A stretch of 64,000 bases of DNA from JAUJOE01 sp038252945 (GTDB lineage: Bacteria > Actinomycetota > Actinomycetes > Propionibacteriales > Nocardioidaceae). The notes under the pieces were generated by a model that was not told the origin of the DNA, ran no database searches, and saw nothing but the letters and a program-made list of their open reading frames with translations. Of the stretch, positions 1 through 8,076 are shown in pieces. Each line of letters opens with the position of its first letter. Within the stretch, counting starts at the first letter, position 1. A program made the translations under genes and the position numbers. The stretch spans positions 1 through 64,000 of the forward strand of contig JBBSHN010000004.1 in NCBI GenBank assembly GCA_038252945.1, in the 5' to 3' direction.

Positions 1-371
1 CTGCCCTGCGGACAAGCGTCGCCCACCCATCGCCTCGATGCCGTCCCAGAAGGCGCCGGCGCCCAGACCGAGCTCGATCCGCCCGCCGGTGAGCAGGTCC
101 AGGCTCGCCAGGCTGCGCGCCAACACGGCAGGTGGCGCAGCGGCAGATTCGTGACGTTTGTGGACAGCCGAATTGTGTTGGTACGCGCGGCGACGAAGCT
201 GAGGAGCGTCGAGGTGTCGAGGAAGGCAGGTAGATACGGATGATCTTGGAACGAGGCCAGATCCAGACCGATTTGCTCAGACAACTGTGTCAGCGCGACG
301 ACTTCAGCGGAACGTTCGGCCGCCGGAGTCAGAAAAGACCCGAACATAAGGTCGTGGCCGTAGTCACTCAC
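1..371 (-). pseudogene. Luciferase-like (LLM class) flavin-dependent oxidoreductase, frameshifted and cut by window edge
   Basis: The minus strand from a GTG at 371 reads through typical luciferase-like monooxygenase sequence, including DHPYLPAFLDTSTLLSF and TNVTNLPLR. Close to position 133 the family sequence jumps to the next frame, where PAVLARSLASLDLLTGGR and ELGLGAGAFW continue to the window edge. One base appears to be missing in the codon after TNVTNLPLR. Members of the family use FMN or F420 to oxidise or reduce small substrates; the substrate cannot be told here. Only about the first 120 codons are visible. The gene is either decayed or carries a sequencing error. It diverges from the methyltransferase gene that starts at 535. 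Confidence 0.75.
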
Positions 372-474
372 TGGTCACTCTCGTCTCGCCGCCGAATGCA
401 CGTACCTGCGCGACAACTACGGCGCGCGGCGCAAGATTCCTGCGACATAGTGAACGAGCGGGCGACGAAGTGGC

Positions 475-522
475 TCCGACTCCGACTCCGACTCCGACTC
501 CGACTCCGACTCCGACTCCGAC
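475..522. repeat. Eight perfect tandem copies of TCCGAC
   Basis: Positions 475-522 are eight uninterrupted copies of the hexamer TCCGAC. The array ends directly at the AAGGA ribosome binding site (523-527) of the methyltransferase gene starting at 535. It lies in the spacer between two divergent genes. Copy number changes would move upstream promoter elements relative to the start without altering a reading frame. Confidence 0.95.
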
Positions 523-534
523 AAGGATGTGACC

Positions 535-1158
535 ATGTTCGACGAAGACTTCTGGGAGCATCGGTACCGCTCCCATGAGGCTGTGTGGAGCGGACGAGCC
601 AACCCTCAGCTGGTGGCCGAGGTGAACGACGTCGCTCCCGGGCGCGCGCTTGACGCCGGCTGCGGCGAAGGCGCCGACGCTCTTTGGCTTGCTTCACGTG
701 GCTGGCAGGTCACCGCAGCAGACATATCCGCCACCGCAGTGCAGCGTGGCGCTGCCCAGTCCGCTCGCTCGGGCGTCGAGATGGCGGAACGCGTCAAGTG
801 GGTCCACGCCGATCTGATCGAGTGGAGTCCTCCCGAGGGCAGCTTCGACTTGGTGTCCGTCCAGTACATGCACGCTCCAAGTACCCAACGCGTGGCGATG
901 TTCGCCCGGTTGGCTGCAGCTGTGGCCCCCGGCGGAACTCTTCTCATCGTCGGTCACCATCCCGATGACCTGCGCACCACGATTCCTCGGCCGCCCATGC
1001 CCGACCTCTTCTACACCGCCGAGTCGCTCGCGGACGCCCTCGACCCCGATTTTTGGGATGTTCTCGTGGCGGAGTCCAGGCCACGCTCCGCCAGCGACCC
1101 AGAAGGTCGACAAGTGACCATCCACGACGCGGTCCTACGAGCCCGCAGATGCGCCTAG
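535..1158 (+). CDS. Class I SAM-dependent methyltransferase
   Basis: A 207-residue protein with the nucleotide-binding motif I LDAGCGEGADALWLA near residue 40, followed by the acidic end of strand 2 (VTAADIS) and a motif IV region (FDLVSVQYMHAP). The layout matches small TehB/UbiE-like class I methyltransferases, which transfer a methyl group from S-adenosylmethionine to a small molecule. The substrate is not identifiable. ATG 535 is preferred over GTG 529 because AAGGA at 523-527 is seven bases before 535 but touches 529. The hexanucleotide array lies immediately upstream, so its promoter region is unusual. Confidence 0.85.
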   Translation: MFDEDFWEHRYRSHEAVWSGRANPQLVAEVNDVAPGRALDAGCGEGADALWLASRGWQVTAADISATAVQRGAAQSARSGVEMAERVKWVHADLIEWSPPEGSFDLVSVQYMHAPSTQRVAMFARLAAAVAPGGTLLIVGHHPDDLRTTIPRPPMPDLFYTAESLADALDPDFWDVLVAESRPRSASDPEGRQVTIHDAVLRARRCA

Positions 1159-1325
1159 CACCGTTGTGCTCGCGACCTCATAACGTCTTCCCCGCCCGCG
1201 GTTGGCAACTCTAGAACTTCAGTCTGCACACTGGCGCTGGCGCTGGCCGACGAGTAAGAAAGGAACGGACAATCCGCGGCGGATGGCAACCGCCGTGAAG
1301 GTCACGATCGACACGAGGAGCAGCA

Positions 1326-1829
1326 ATGACACCGACCCCACACTCGCCGCGAGGAGTATCACGACTAGGACGGTGGGGATCAACAATCCTGCCCGTCCTC
1401 CTCATACTCACCGCTGCCGCCGCCGCGCCGCAAGCCGTGGCGGGGACGGTCGGAGCTTCGCAGCCGGCAGCGACATCCCGGCACCACTATCACAATGGTG
1501 TGTTCGGTCAGGCGGCCAAGCAGTTCTGCCACTCGACCACCACGTTCACGGCAAGCCACCTTATCCGGACCAAGATCGTCCGCTCCACAGACAAGTGGTC
1601 GAACACCATATCGAGTCGGTATCACAAGTTCACCCGCTGCACCGCGCGTCAGATGACGAACACGATGTGGTGCACAACCAAACGGGTCGACGGCGTGAGC
1701 ACCATGTGCATCACACCCCGCCCCAAGGCAGGCGGAGCATCACCGTGCCACCAGCGCCGCCTCGACGTTCGGGCCGTTTACCACCCGAAGACCGGGATTC
1801 TGCGAATCACCTGCGTCAACAAGTACTGA
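1326..1829 (+). CDS. Secreted hypothetical protein with conserved-looking cysteines
   Basis: A 167-residue protein starting at ATG 1326 behind GAGGAG (1316-1321). Residues about 15-40 form a basic N region, a hydrophobic core (TILPVLLILTAAAAA) and an alanine-rich cleavage region, so it should be exported by Sec. The mature part is basic, rich in Thr, His and Arg, and has six cysteines, which suits disulfide formation outside the cell. I recognise no family. It stands alone between the methyltransferase and a GNAT enzyme. Function unknown. Confidence 0.65.
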   Translation: MTPTPHSPRGVSRLGRWGSTILPVLLILTAAAAAPQAVAGTVGASQPAATSRHHYHNGVFGQAAKQFCHSTTTFTASHLIRTKIVRSTDKWSNTISSRYHKFTRCTARQMTNTMWCTTKRVDGVSTMCITPRPKAGGASPCHQRRLDVRAVYHPKTGILRITCVNKY

Positions 1830-1911
1830 GCACAGCGTCGATAGGGGCCGCGCCGCGTCTGCTGGGCGCAATTCTGACGACAGGCACCTACGAGTTGGAT
1901 AGCGTCTGTCC

Positions 1912-2454
1912 GTGGTGGACATTGTCGTCGAGGATTCCCGCGGCCACCCGGAAGTCGGGAACCTTCATCGTGCCGCGTTCGGCGACCACGGGCGGTTGGT
2001 TGTCGACCTCGTCGAGGATCTGCGGCGGACGATCACCGGGGACGACGGGCTGTCGCTCGTCGCGCTGGATGGTGAGGCAGTTGTGGGGCATGTGATGTTC
2101 ACCCGCAGTCTGCTGGACGCCCCTCGACGACTCGTGGACGTGCAAGTTCTCAGCCCGGTGAGTGTGCTGCCGCAGCGCCAGGGGCAAGGAGTCGGATCAG
2201 CGCTCATCAGGCGAGGGCTGGATGTTATGGCTGCGCGCTCAGTGCCGATCGTGTTCCTTGAAGGGCCGCCGAAGTACTACACCCGTTTCGGCTTTGAGCC
2301 GGGAGTGGACCTCGGCTTTCGCAAGCCGTCACTGCGGATCCCCGACGCGGGGTTTCAGGCGCGACGGCTCTCTGCGTACGAGACGTGGATGACCGGAACA
2401 TTGGTGTATTCCGACGCCTTCTGGAGACACGACGCAGTCGGGCTCCGCGACTGA
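1912..2454 (+). CDS. GNAT family N-acetyltransferase (YhbS-like)
   Basis: The 180-residue product has a GNAT fold: strand 4 LSPVSVLPQRQGQGVGSAL contains the acetyl-CoA pyrophosphate loop (Q-R-Q-G-Q-G-V-G), and the C-terminal part carries GPPKYYTRFGFEP, a signature of the YhbS-type subgroup. Such enzymes move an acetyl group from acetyl-CoA to an amine; the acceptor is unknown. GTG 1912 and GTG 1915 are both possible starts and neither has a clear ribosome binding site. The next gene converges on it. Confidence 0.85.
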   Translation: MVDIVVEDSRGHPEVGNLHRAAFGDHGRLVVDLVEDLRRTITGDDGLSLVALDGEAVVGHVMFTRSLLDAPRRLVDVQVLSPVSVLPQRQGQGVGSALIRRGLDVMAARSVPIVFLEGPPKYYTRFGFEPGVDLGFRKPSLRIPDAGFQARRLSAYETWMTGTLVYSDAFWRHDAVGLRD

Positions 2455-2500
2455 CGGGGGTCCGCCGATTCGGCACGTCACCGCGGTTGCGTCGGTAGAC

Positions 2501-2520
2501 AAGGGGCGAGGCTCCCCCTT
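2501..2520. terminator. Candidate bidirectional hairpin between convergent genes
   Basis: AAGGGG (2501-2506) and CCCCTT (2515-2520) form a 6-bp perfect stem with an 8-base loop, between the GNAT stop at 2454 and the converging gene that ends at 2531. There is no U-tract, as is common for actinobacterial terminators. Position is the main support. Confidence 0.35.
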
Positions 2521-2564
2521 CGTTGACCCGTCAGTCGTGGTTCGTTGACCCGTCAGTCGTGGTT
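2521..2564. repeat. 22-bp tandem duplication at the 3' end of a gene
   Basis: Positions 2521-2542 and 2543-2564 are identical 22-base units in direct tandem. The second unit encodes the last residues of the minus-strand gene ending at 2531, and the first unit supplies its stop codon. Because 22 is not a multiple of three, the duplication changes the frame and sets the C-terminus of that protein. Confidence 0.95.
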
Positions 2565-2998
2565 GCTTCGGCTTCGTCATAGAACCCTTCGCCGGACAGT
2601 TGGAGCAGCATGTACGCACTAGCGGCCGCGAGCAAGACGGTAGAGGCGCCCTCGGCGGCGCTGATATGTGCGCTGACGTCATCGTCGTCGCTCACCGTGC
2701 CAGTGAGTTCCAGGACCGGGGGAGCGGCATGCCCGCTCACGTCCTCGTCACCGCTTTCTGCCACGGTGACCCGCAGTGTTTCGGCGTACTGGTTGTCAAC
2801 TAGTTGAATGCGTACGTCAGGGTTCGAAGCAGCGCTCACCCGAAAGAATCCGTCGTCGTCTCTTCGTACAAAGAACCGATGCGCGTGCCTGCCCGCCTCG
2901 GGAGTGACCGCGACATCGAAGCCGTTGTCGCTGGTGGTGAGGTCGGTGATGGTGAACGCGTGATCGCGCACACCATCGAACAACTCGACCGTCTGCAT
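2531..2998 (-). CDS. Hypothetical protein, acidic, cytoplasmic
   Basis: A 155-residue protein from ATG 2998, chosen because GGGAGGT lies seven bases upstream; a longer reading frame to 3187 has no such support. The first half (TVELFDGVRDHAFTITDLTT...) looks like beta strands, and there is a stretch FFVRRDDDGFFRV. The second half is acidic (GTVSDDDDVSA) and ends in a helix. There is no signal peptide. I recognise no family. The C-terminal residues TTDGSTNHD are created by the 22-bp tandem duplication at 2521-2564, so the natural end may once have been longer. Confidence 0.55.
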   Translation of the reverse strand: MQTVELFDGVRDHAFTITDLTTSDNGFDVAVTPEAGRHAHRFFVRRDDDGFFRVSAASNPDVRIQLVDNQYAETLRVTVAESGDEDVSGHAAPPVLELTGTVSDDDDVSAHISAAEGASTVLLAAASAYMLLQLSGEGFYDEAEATTTDGSTNHD

Positions 2999-3246
2999 CT
3001 TGAGACCTCCCAAGCCCTCGTCGGCATACGTTGTGGTACGCCTCAGGGAAGTCTGCGCTGAGCAGATGCCCACGGTCTGTTCGCTTGCTGACACAACAAG
3101 CGCCGTCCCTAGCTTTGACGACCGTTGGGGCGCTGAGCGAGAAGGTCCCGAATGACCGTCAGCAGAGCGATGTCCCCCCTCCCTCACGAGCCGACGAAAC
3201 CGCGTTACGGTTCAGCAACGGCCCGGAGTGGCAACCGCTCAGCGCT

Positions 3247-4011
3247 TCAGCGCAGGGTTCCCACCTTGAGGAAGACGTTGTCGACGTTGCCGTGGAACTG
3301 ATCGTTGTTCGCCGACGTCCCGACGGCGCGTCCGCCTACAGTGACGGCTGCGGAGTTCGCGATCGACCCGGTCCGGAGGGTCGCAGTGCCCTGGACTAAG
3401 CCGTCGACGAACAATGTGTGTACTTGGCCGACTCGGCGACAGACCAGTTGATGCCACTTGCCATCGTCGATGGGCTGCTTCGATCTGAGGTTCACCTGCC
3501 CCTTTGTTCCGTTGAAGACGCAGCTCGGCTTGGCTCCGATCAACTGCAGCTTCCACTGGTTACTTCTGCGGCCGAAGAGGCCTTTCTGCACAATGTTCGG
3601 GTCGCGGGTCGGCTTGGCCCAGCGTGGCCTGACCCGAACGCTCGCGCCGAAGGTGAACGGGTGCCGGTGCGGGTTCAAGTGCGCATTGTGGGCGATCTTG
3701 ATGATCGCTCGGCCACCGTCGCGAGGATATCCAGCAGCCTTTCCGGTAACTCCACGTCGCACGGTCAGGTGTCCTGTGCCAGAGACCTGCACCACTCCAT
3801 AGTGACCATGCCCAGTGACGTCAGGGACGCGAGTACCAGGCTTGAGGGACTCACCTTGGTCGAAGTTGAATCGAAAGCGGGGATGCCACCCCACGCTGAC
3901 CACGGATGAGTCGTTGAGGGTGTACGGCGCAGCGTCCGCCGCCGCGGCGCCGCTCACCAAGACTGTGATAGCGGCTGTGGTCGCCGCCAGCGTTCGTGCA
4001 CGTCTTGCCAC
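3247..4011 (-). CDS. Secreted LamG/concanavalin A-like lectin-domain protein
   Basis: A 254-residue protein with a clear signal peptide (residues 1-27, ending ADAAP). The mature part is one jelly-roll domain of the LamG/ConA-like superfamily: FTFGASVRVRP, QWKLQLIG, DGKWHQLVCRR and HTLFVDGLVQG are typical strands, and two cysteines could pair. Such domains bind glycans or mediate adhesion. No catalytic glutamates of a glycanase are evident. GTG 4011 is the start, with GGAGG eight bases upstream. The gene diverges from the glycosyltransferase cluster, which makes a link to surface glycans possible but unproven. Confidence 0.75.
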   Translation of the reverse strand: MARRARTLAATTAAITVLVSGAAAADAAPYTLNDSSVVSVGWHPRFRFNFDQGESLKPGTRVPDVTGHGHYGVVQVSGTGHLTVRRGVTGKAAGYPRDGGRAIIKIAHNAHLNPHRHPFTFGASVRVRPRWAKPTRDPNIVQKGLFGRRSNQWKLQLIGAKPSCVFNGTKGQVNLRSKQPIDDGKWHQLVCRRVGQVHTLFVDGLVQGTATLRTGSIANSAAVTVGGRAVGTSANNDQFHGNVDNVFLKVGTLR

Positions 4012-4284
4012 GGTTCATTCCTCCAATGGAGTCGGACGATTCTTCGTCCAATTCGGGGAAACACGGCGGGTCTACCGACCCAAGTGATCCATATAGGGAC
4101 GAATCTACACGAAGATAACTAAAAAAGTCGGCCCAGGTTACGTGCCCATTTGTCCGTGTTAGCCGGCGCTCCCAGCCGCTCACTCGATTAGCCCTATACG
4201 GCTACAGGCTGCAACAGTACGGTGTGTGCGGGAAGGCTCGGAGAGCCGTTGTCGTCGAGACGCCGGGGGAAGACTCCAGAGACT

Positions 4285-4803
4285 ATGGTCGATGCCGTCT
4301 CCGCAACCACTCTCTCTGCTCCTCAGGTAGGTTCCTTTCGGCACCCCCGACCACTTGTCCTACTTCTGGTGTCAAGCAGTGGGGGAGTTCTCCTCGACAT
4401 CCTGGCGCTGAAGCCGTGGTGGTCCCGGCACGAAACCCGGTGGGCTGTGGTTAAGGCTTCGGACACCGAGGATGTACTGGCTGACCAGAATGTGGACTGG
4501 CTTCCCGAACTATCGGAGGCCAGTCCGCTGGCAATGCTGCCGGCTCTGTTCGCCGCATGGAGACTGCTTCGCCGACATCGGCCAGATGTCATTGTGTCTG
4601 CAGGTTCAGGTGTCGCCGTACCGCTGTTTGCCATGGCACGGTTGCTCCGGACGCCTGCTGTCTGGGTGGAGACGTTCAACATCGTCGGGCGTCCGGGAAT
4701 CAGCTCTCGGATCTGCCAGAGACTGGCGGCCAAGGTGATCGTGCAGCGGCCTGACCTGATTTCATCGCGTCCGAACGCGGTGCTCGTCGGAGAGCTGTAC
4801 TGA
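4285..4803 (+). CDS. ALG14/PssD-like glycosyltransferase subunit
   Basis: The product (172 residues from ATG 4285) begins PLVLLLVSSSGGVLLDILALKPWW, a Rossmann start with a membrane-facing hydrophobic strand, and continues with RPDVIVSAGSGVAVPLFAMARL and TPAVWVETFNIVG. This is the pattern of ALG14/PssD, the membrane-anchoring, acceptor-side half of split GT28 glycosyltransferases; the ALG13/PssE-type half holds the sugar-nucleotide site. The next gene encodes such a half and overlaps by TGATG, so the two should form one enzyme. An upstream in-frame GTG at 4222 has no ribosome binding site. Sugar and acceptor are unknown. Confidence 0.75.
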   Translation: MVDAVSATTLSAPQVGSFRHPRPLVLLLVSSSGGVLLDILALKPWWSRHETRWAVVKASDTEDVLADQNVDWLPELSEASPLAMLPALFAAWRLLRRHRPDVIVSAGSGVAVPLFAMARLLRTPAVWVETFNIVGRPGISSRICQRLAAKVIVQRPDLISSRPNAVLVGELY

Positions 4804-6089
4804 TGCGGTCGGACAGCCCTTGCCTGAAGGTCTTCGGAACGGTGGGGATGGGGCGCTGGCCGTTTGATCGGTTCGTGCAAGCCGTGGACGCACTGTCTGA
4901 TGACCATGACGTGTTCCTGCAGACCGGGACGTCGGCGTACGCGCCGTCATGCCCGCATGTCGACTTCATTCCGTACGACGAAGTGCAACGTCGCATCAGC
5001 GATGCGGATGTTGTGATAACTCATGCGGGCAACAGCGTCCGACTCGTTCAACGCTCCGGGAAGGTTCCCATCGCGATTGCCCGGCAGGCCAGCCGAGGAG
5101 AGATGAGTAACGACCACCAAGTCGCCTATCTCCGCACGGAGGAACAGGCCGGCCGCGTCATCGCCGTATGGGATGTATCCCTACTCAAGGGCTATGTCAC
5201 GCAGTACGCCGAGCGCGCGCGGCAGCTTGGTGACGACCGGGCGCTGGCCGCGCCGACTGATCCCAAAGAAGTAGCCGATGTCCTCGACTCAGTCTGCGCC
5301 GATCTCCTCGGTGAGAGTGCGGACGAGGACCCCTTCGCGCGAGACCCGCTACGGCGGTACTCCTTTGCCTGGCGCCACCTGGCGCACGTATCCGGACCGC
5401 ATCTGGACGTCGGAGTCGGCGCAGGAGATTTCGCTGGTCCCTTCGCGACCGCGACTGGTCGAGAGGTTCATGCAGTGGACCCGAACGAGGGGTATGTCGA
5501 TGAGGTACGCCGGCGCTTTCCCCATATTGCCGTGAGGCACTGCTCGCAGGTCAGCCCGCTGCCCTACGTCAACGGCACCTTCACGTCTGCCAGTTTGCTG
5601 GACGTGCTGGAACACTGTCGCAGCGAGCGTGACTTGTTGCGTGAGGTGCATCGCGTGCTTGCCTCCGAGGGTCGGCTACTGGTGACGGTGCCGCATCGCC
5701 ATGTCTTCTCGATGCTTGATCCTGACAACGCGAAATATCGATTTCCTAGACTCCACAAGTTCGTCTACGTACGACGATTTGGGTCGGCTGCCTACGAACG
5801 GCGATTTCAAGATGTGTCGGATGGTTTGTTCGGGGACGTCTCGGTCGAACGCGGCTGGCACACCAACTACAGGGCTTCCGATCTCCTCGGTCTGCTGCGC
5901 GAGACTGGCTTTGAACCCGTGCTAGTGGAGGGAGCCAATCTTTTCTGGAGGTGGCTACACATTCCTTATCTCATCGGACCACCCAGACTTCGGTCGGTTC
6001 TTGGTGCGGGGATACTCCTGGATGGCAAGCTCTTCCGAAACTCTTCCCTGGCGGCCAATCTGTTCGTCGTCGCGAGGAGGCTGCCGTGA
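4803..6089 (+). CDS. ALG13/PssE-like glycosyltransferase half fused to a SAM methyltransferase
   Basis: Residues 1-170 form the C-terminal GT-B half of a GT28-type transferase: FGTVGMGRWPFDR at the start, DVVITHAGNSVRL (residues 69-81) and RQASRGEMSNDHQVAYL match the donor-binding region of ALG13/PssE/MurG. Residues 180-428 are a class I methyltransferase with motif I HLDVGVGAGDF (200-210), VDPNEGY and SLLDVLEHC. The start ATG overlaps the TGA of the ALG14-like gene, indicating coupled translation. I infer that the enzyme adds a sugar to a lipid or carrier and methylates the product or a related intermediate. The fusion of these two activities is unusual. Confidence 0.75.
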   Translation: MRSDSPCLKVFGTVGMGRWPFDRFVQAVDALSDDHDVFLQTGTSAYAPSCPHVDFIPYDEVQRRISDADVVITHAGNSVRLVQRSGKVPIAIARQASRGEMSNDHQVAYLRTEEQAGRVIAVWDVSLLKGYVTQYAERARQLGDDRALAAPTDPKEVADVLDSVCADLLGESADEDPFARDPLRRYSFAWRHLAHVSGPHLDVGVGAGDFAGPFATATGREVHAVDPNEGYVDEVRRRFPHIAVRHCSQVSPLPYVNGTFTSASLLDVLEHCRSERDLLREVHRVLASEGRLLVTVPHRHVFSMLDPDNAKYRFPRLHKFVYVRRFGSAAYERRFQDVSDGLFGDVSVERGWHTNYRASDLLGLLRETGFEPVLVEGANLFWRWLHIPYLIGPPRLRSVLGAGILLDGKLFRNSSLAANLFVVARRLP

Positions 6090-7174
6090 ATATTGTGGAG
6101 AACGGACGACTGGCGTGGTTCTTCACTCGATTGGCCGTGAAAGAGCACCTCGCTTCAGGGCTGCATGTCCGGCCACTCGTCGCCGAGATGTTCCTGACTG
6201 AGAACTGCAATCTGCGGTGTATCAGCTGCAACTGTTGGCGTGAGAACACGCTCGGCGAGCTGACTACCCAGGAATGGAAGCACGTCATCGACCAGCTCGT
6301 CGAGCTCAAGATACTCAAGGCAAACTTCACCGGCGGCGAGCCGCTGATCCGTCCAGACGCTGTCGACATCCTTGCCTATGCACAGAGCAAAGGCATAACG
6401 CACCTGCATCTGAACACGAACGGTATCCGGCTTACTCCAGCGAAGACGCGAGACGTGCTCGACGCCGGAGTCCGCAGTTTCAACATCTCCGTTGACGGAC
6501 CGAACGGGCTCGTCCACGACCGCATCCGCGGACGACTAGGTGCCTTCGACACGACGGTCAGCAACCTGAAGGACCTTTTAAGGCTGCGGGAGACCTACGG
6601 TCTCAAGGTTCGGATGAACTTCACTGTGATGCGCGCGAACGTCGATCAGCTTCCCGCGATCGCTGAACTAGCACAGCGCCTCAAAGTTCGCTTGTACCTG
6701 AATCTCGCCACGGACAGCACATTCCTGTTTCGAGCCGCCGAGGTGTCAGAGCAGAAGGTGATCGAGCCTGACGCGCTCGATCAGGCGCTTGTTGGCCTAG
6801 AAGAAACTCTTCGTCGCAACTCCCAGTGGTTGCCTAGGTACGCCGACCTCAGCTACATCCGGCGACATTTTTCCGATTTAGTGCAGCGTGACCTGCCGTG
6901 TGCGGAGTCTCAGCTCAAGTTGATGATCCACTCACGTGGGGAAGTGGGCGGCTGCTGGGGGCATGACCCTAAGTCGAACGTTCGGGTCACCAGCCTGCGA
7001 GAGATCGTGGACTCACCCGGCTATCGGCAAGAGCACGAACGGCTCTTCAAAAAGGACTGCGTAGGCTGCGGAAGCAACTACAGCCTGAACCTGCGGTGGA
7101 GGCCTTCGACGTACACCGACGACCTGATGTGGAAGCTCGGTCGCCGCAGCCTTGCGCACAACGGTCGATCGTGA
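6086..7174 (+). CDS. Radical SAM protein with SPASM-like cysteine-rich C-terminus
   Basis: Starting at GTG 6086 (GAGGAGG upstream, 4-base GTGA overlap with the previous stop), the 362-residue protein carries C41-x3-C45-x2-C48, the ligand set for the radical SAM 4Fe-4S cluster, then ANFTGGEPLIRP, the family's GGE motif that binds the SAM amino group. Four C-terminal cysteines (272, 290, 325, 328) could hold an auxiliary cluster, as in SPASM/twitch proteins. Relatives modify peptides, sugars or other small molecules by radical chemistry. No precursor peptide gene is visible nearby, so a sugar-derived substrate is the better guess from context. Confidence 0.85.
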   Translation: MNIVENGRLAWFFTRLAVKEHLASGLHVRPLVAEMFLTENCNLRCISCNCWRENTLGELTTQEWKHVIDQLVELKILKANFTGGEPLIRPDAVDILAYAQSKGITHLHLNTNGIRLTPAKTRDVLDAGVRSFNISVDGPNGLVHDRIRGRLGAFDTTVSNLKDLLRLRETYGLKVRMNFTVMRANVDQLPAIAELAQRLKVRLYLNLATDSTFLFRAAEVSEQKVIEPDALDQALVGLEETLRRNSQWLPRYADLSYIRRHFSDLVQRDLPCAESQLKLMIHSRGEVGGCWGHDPKSNVRVTSLREIVDSPGYRQEHERLFKKDCVGCGSNYSLNLRWRPSTYTDDLMWKLGRRSLAHNGRS

Positions 7175-8043
7175 CGACGTATCCCGTGGCCTCGTCGGCG
7201 GCCATTGGCCAGTGGGAGGTCCACGGAACCGCAGGACCACTGCGTCCGTCCGCGCCTCTCTACGACGCTCTGGCGGCCGACTACGAGCAACACTTCGCGG
7301 CACCTCACCGTCGCCTCTACGACGAGCTGGCATGGGAGCGGGTCACCGCGTTCCTCAATGACCCGTCAGTCGACGGGGGACCGGTTGTTGACGCGGGCTG
7401 CGGAATCGGGCGCTGGGCTCGACCTCTGGCGCAGCGCGGTCACGTCGTCATCGGGGTGGAGCACGCGCCGACCATGTTGCACGAGTTGCGGTCTGCGGCA
7501 CCGATTCCTGGGTTTCGGGTCGTGGAGGGGTCGATCGACACACTGAGCCGAAACACAGTGGTGGGGCCGCACAGCTCCGGCGCTCAGTTGGTGCTGGCCA
7601 TGGGATCGGTCCAGTACACCCAGCGTCCAGCGAGCACCATAAGCAATCTGGCGTCGTGGCTGCGCCCGGGCGGTGTGCTCGCCGTGCTGGTCGACTCCCT
7701 GGTCGGCCTCGTGCTTGAGCTGATTGGTGACGGCCGTGAGGCGGAAGCCGCGAAGAGGCTCGCCACTGGCCGTGGCGTGTGGCGCATCCGTGGGCGGGAG
7801 GCCGACCTACATTTGCTGGACCGCGATCAACTCGTGGGTGCTTTTGCAGGAGCGGGGCTCGAGGACATCACGGCGTCCGGACTTCTGGTCACTGCCGCCG
7901 CACTGGGCAAGGGGCGGCTCCAGGAGGTGCTAGAGGCAGACTTCGACGAGTGTCTCGCTACCGAACGGCGGTGGGCAGATGACCCGCGGCTGGCTGACGT
8001 GGGCAAGCAGCTCCTCGTCACCGGCCGCCTGCCCACCACCTGA
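7171..8043 (+). CDS. Class I SAM-dependent methyltransferase
   Basis: The 290-residue product begins at GTG 7171, again overlapping the preceding stop by GTGA. Motif I is VVDAGCGIGRWARPLA, followed by IGVEHAPTML and the motif IV-like QLVLAMGSVQYT. The C-terminal half has a further alpha/beta segment typical of substrate-capping regions. It is the fourth gene in a tightly overlapping run and so probably acts in the same pathway as the glycosyltransferase and radical SAM enzymes. Which atom it methylates cannot be read from sequence. Confidence 0.82.
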   Translation: MTTYPVASSAAIGQWEVHGTAGPLRPSAPLYDALAADYEQHFAAPHRRLYDELAWERVTAFLNDPSVDGGPVVDAGCGIGRWARPLAQRGHVVIGVEHAPTMLHELRSAAPIPGFRVVEGSIDTLSRNTVVGPHSSGAQLVLAMGSVQYTQRPASTISNLASWLRPGGVLAVLVDSLVGLVLELIGDGREAEAAKRLATGRGVWRIRGREADLHLLDRDQLVGAFAGAGLEDITASGLLVTAAALGKGRLQEVLEADFDECLATERRWADDPRLADVGKQLLVTGRLPTT

Positions 8044-8076
8044 GCGCACGAAAGCAAATCGGGGAGGCATCGGCAC

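Noticed and set aside
240..602. Reading frames in both strands over the TCCGAC array giving RLRLRL, SESESE or GVGVGV proteins
   Set aside because: The repeats keep every frame open by composition alone; the flanking frames match no protein and overlap the oxidoreductase remnant and methyltransferase.
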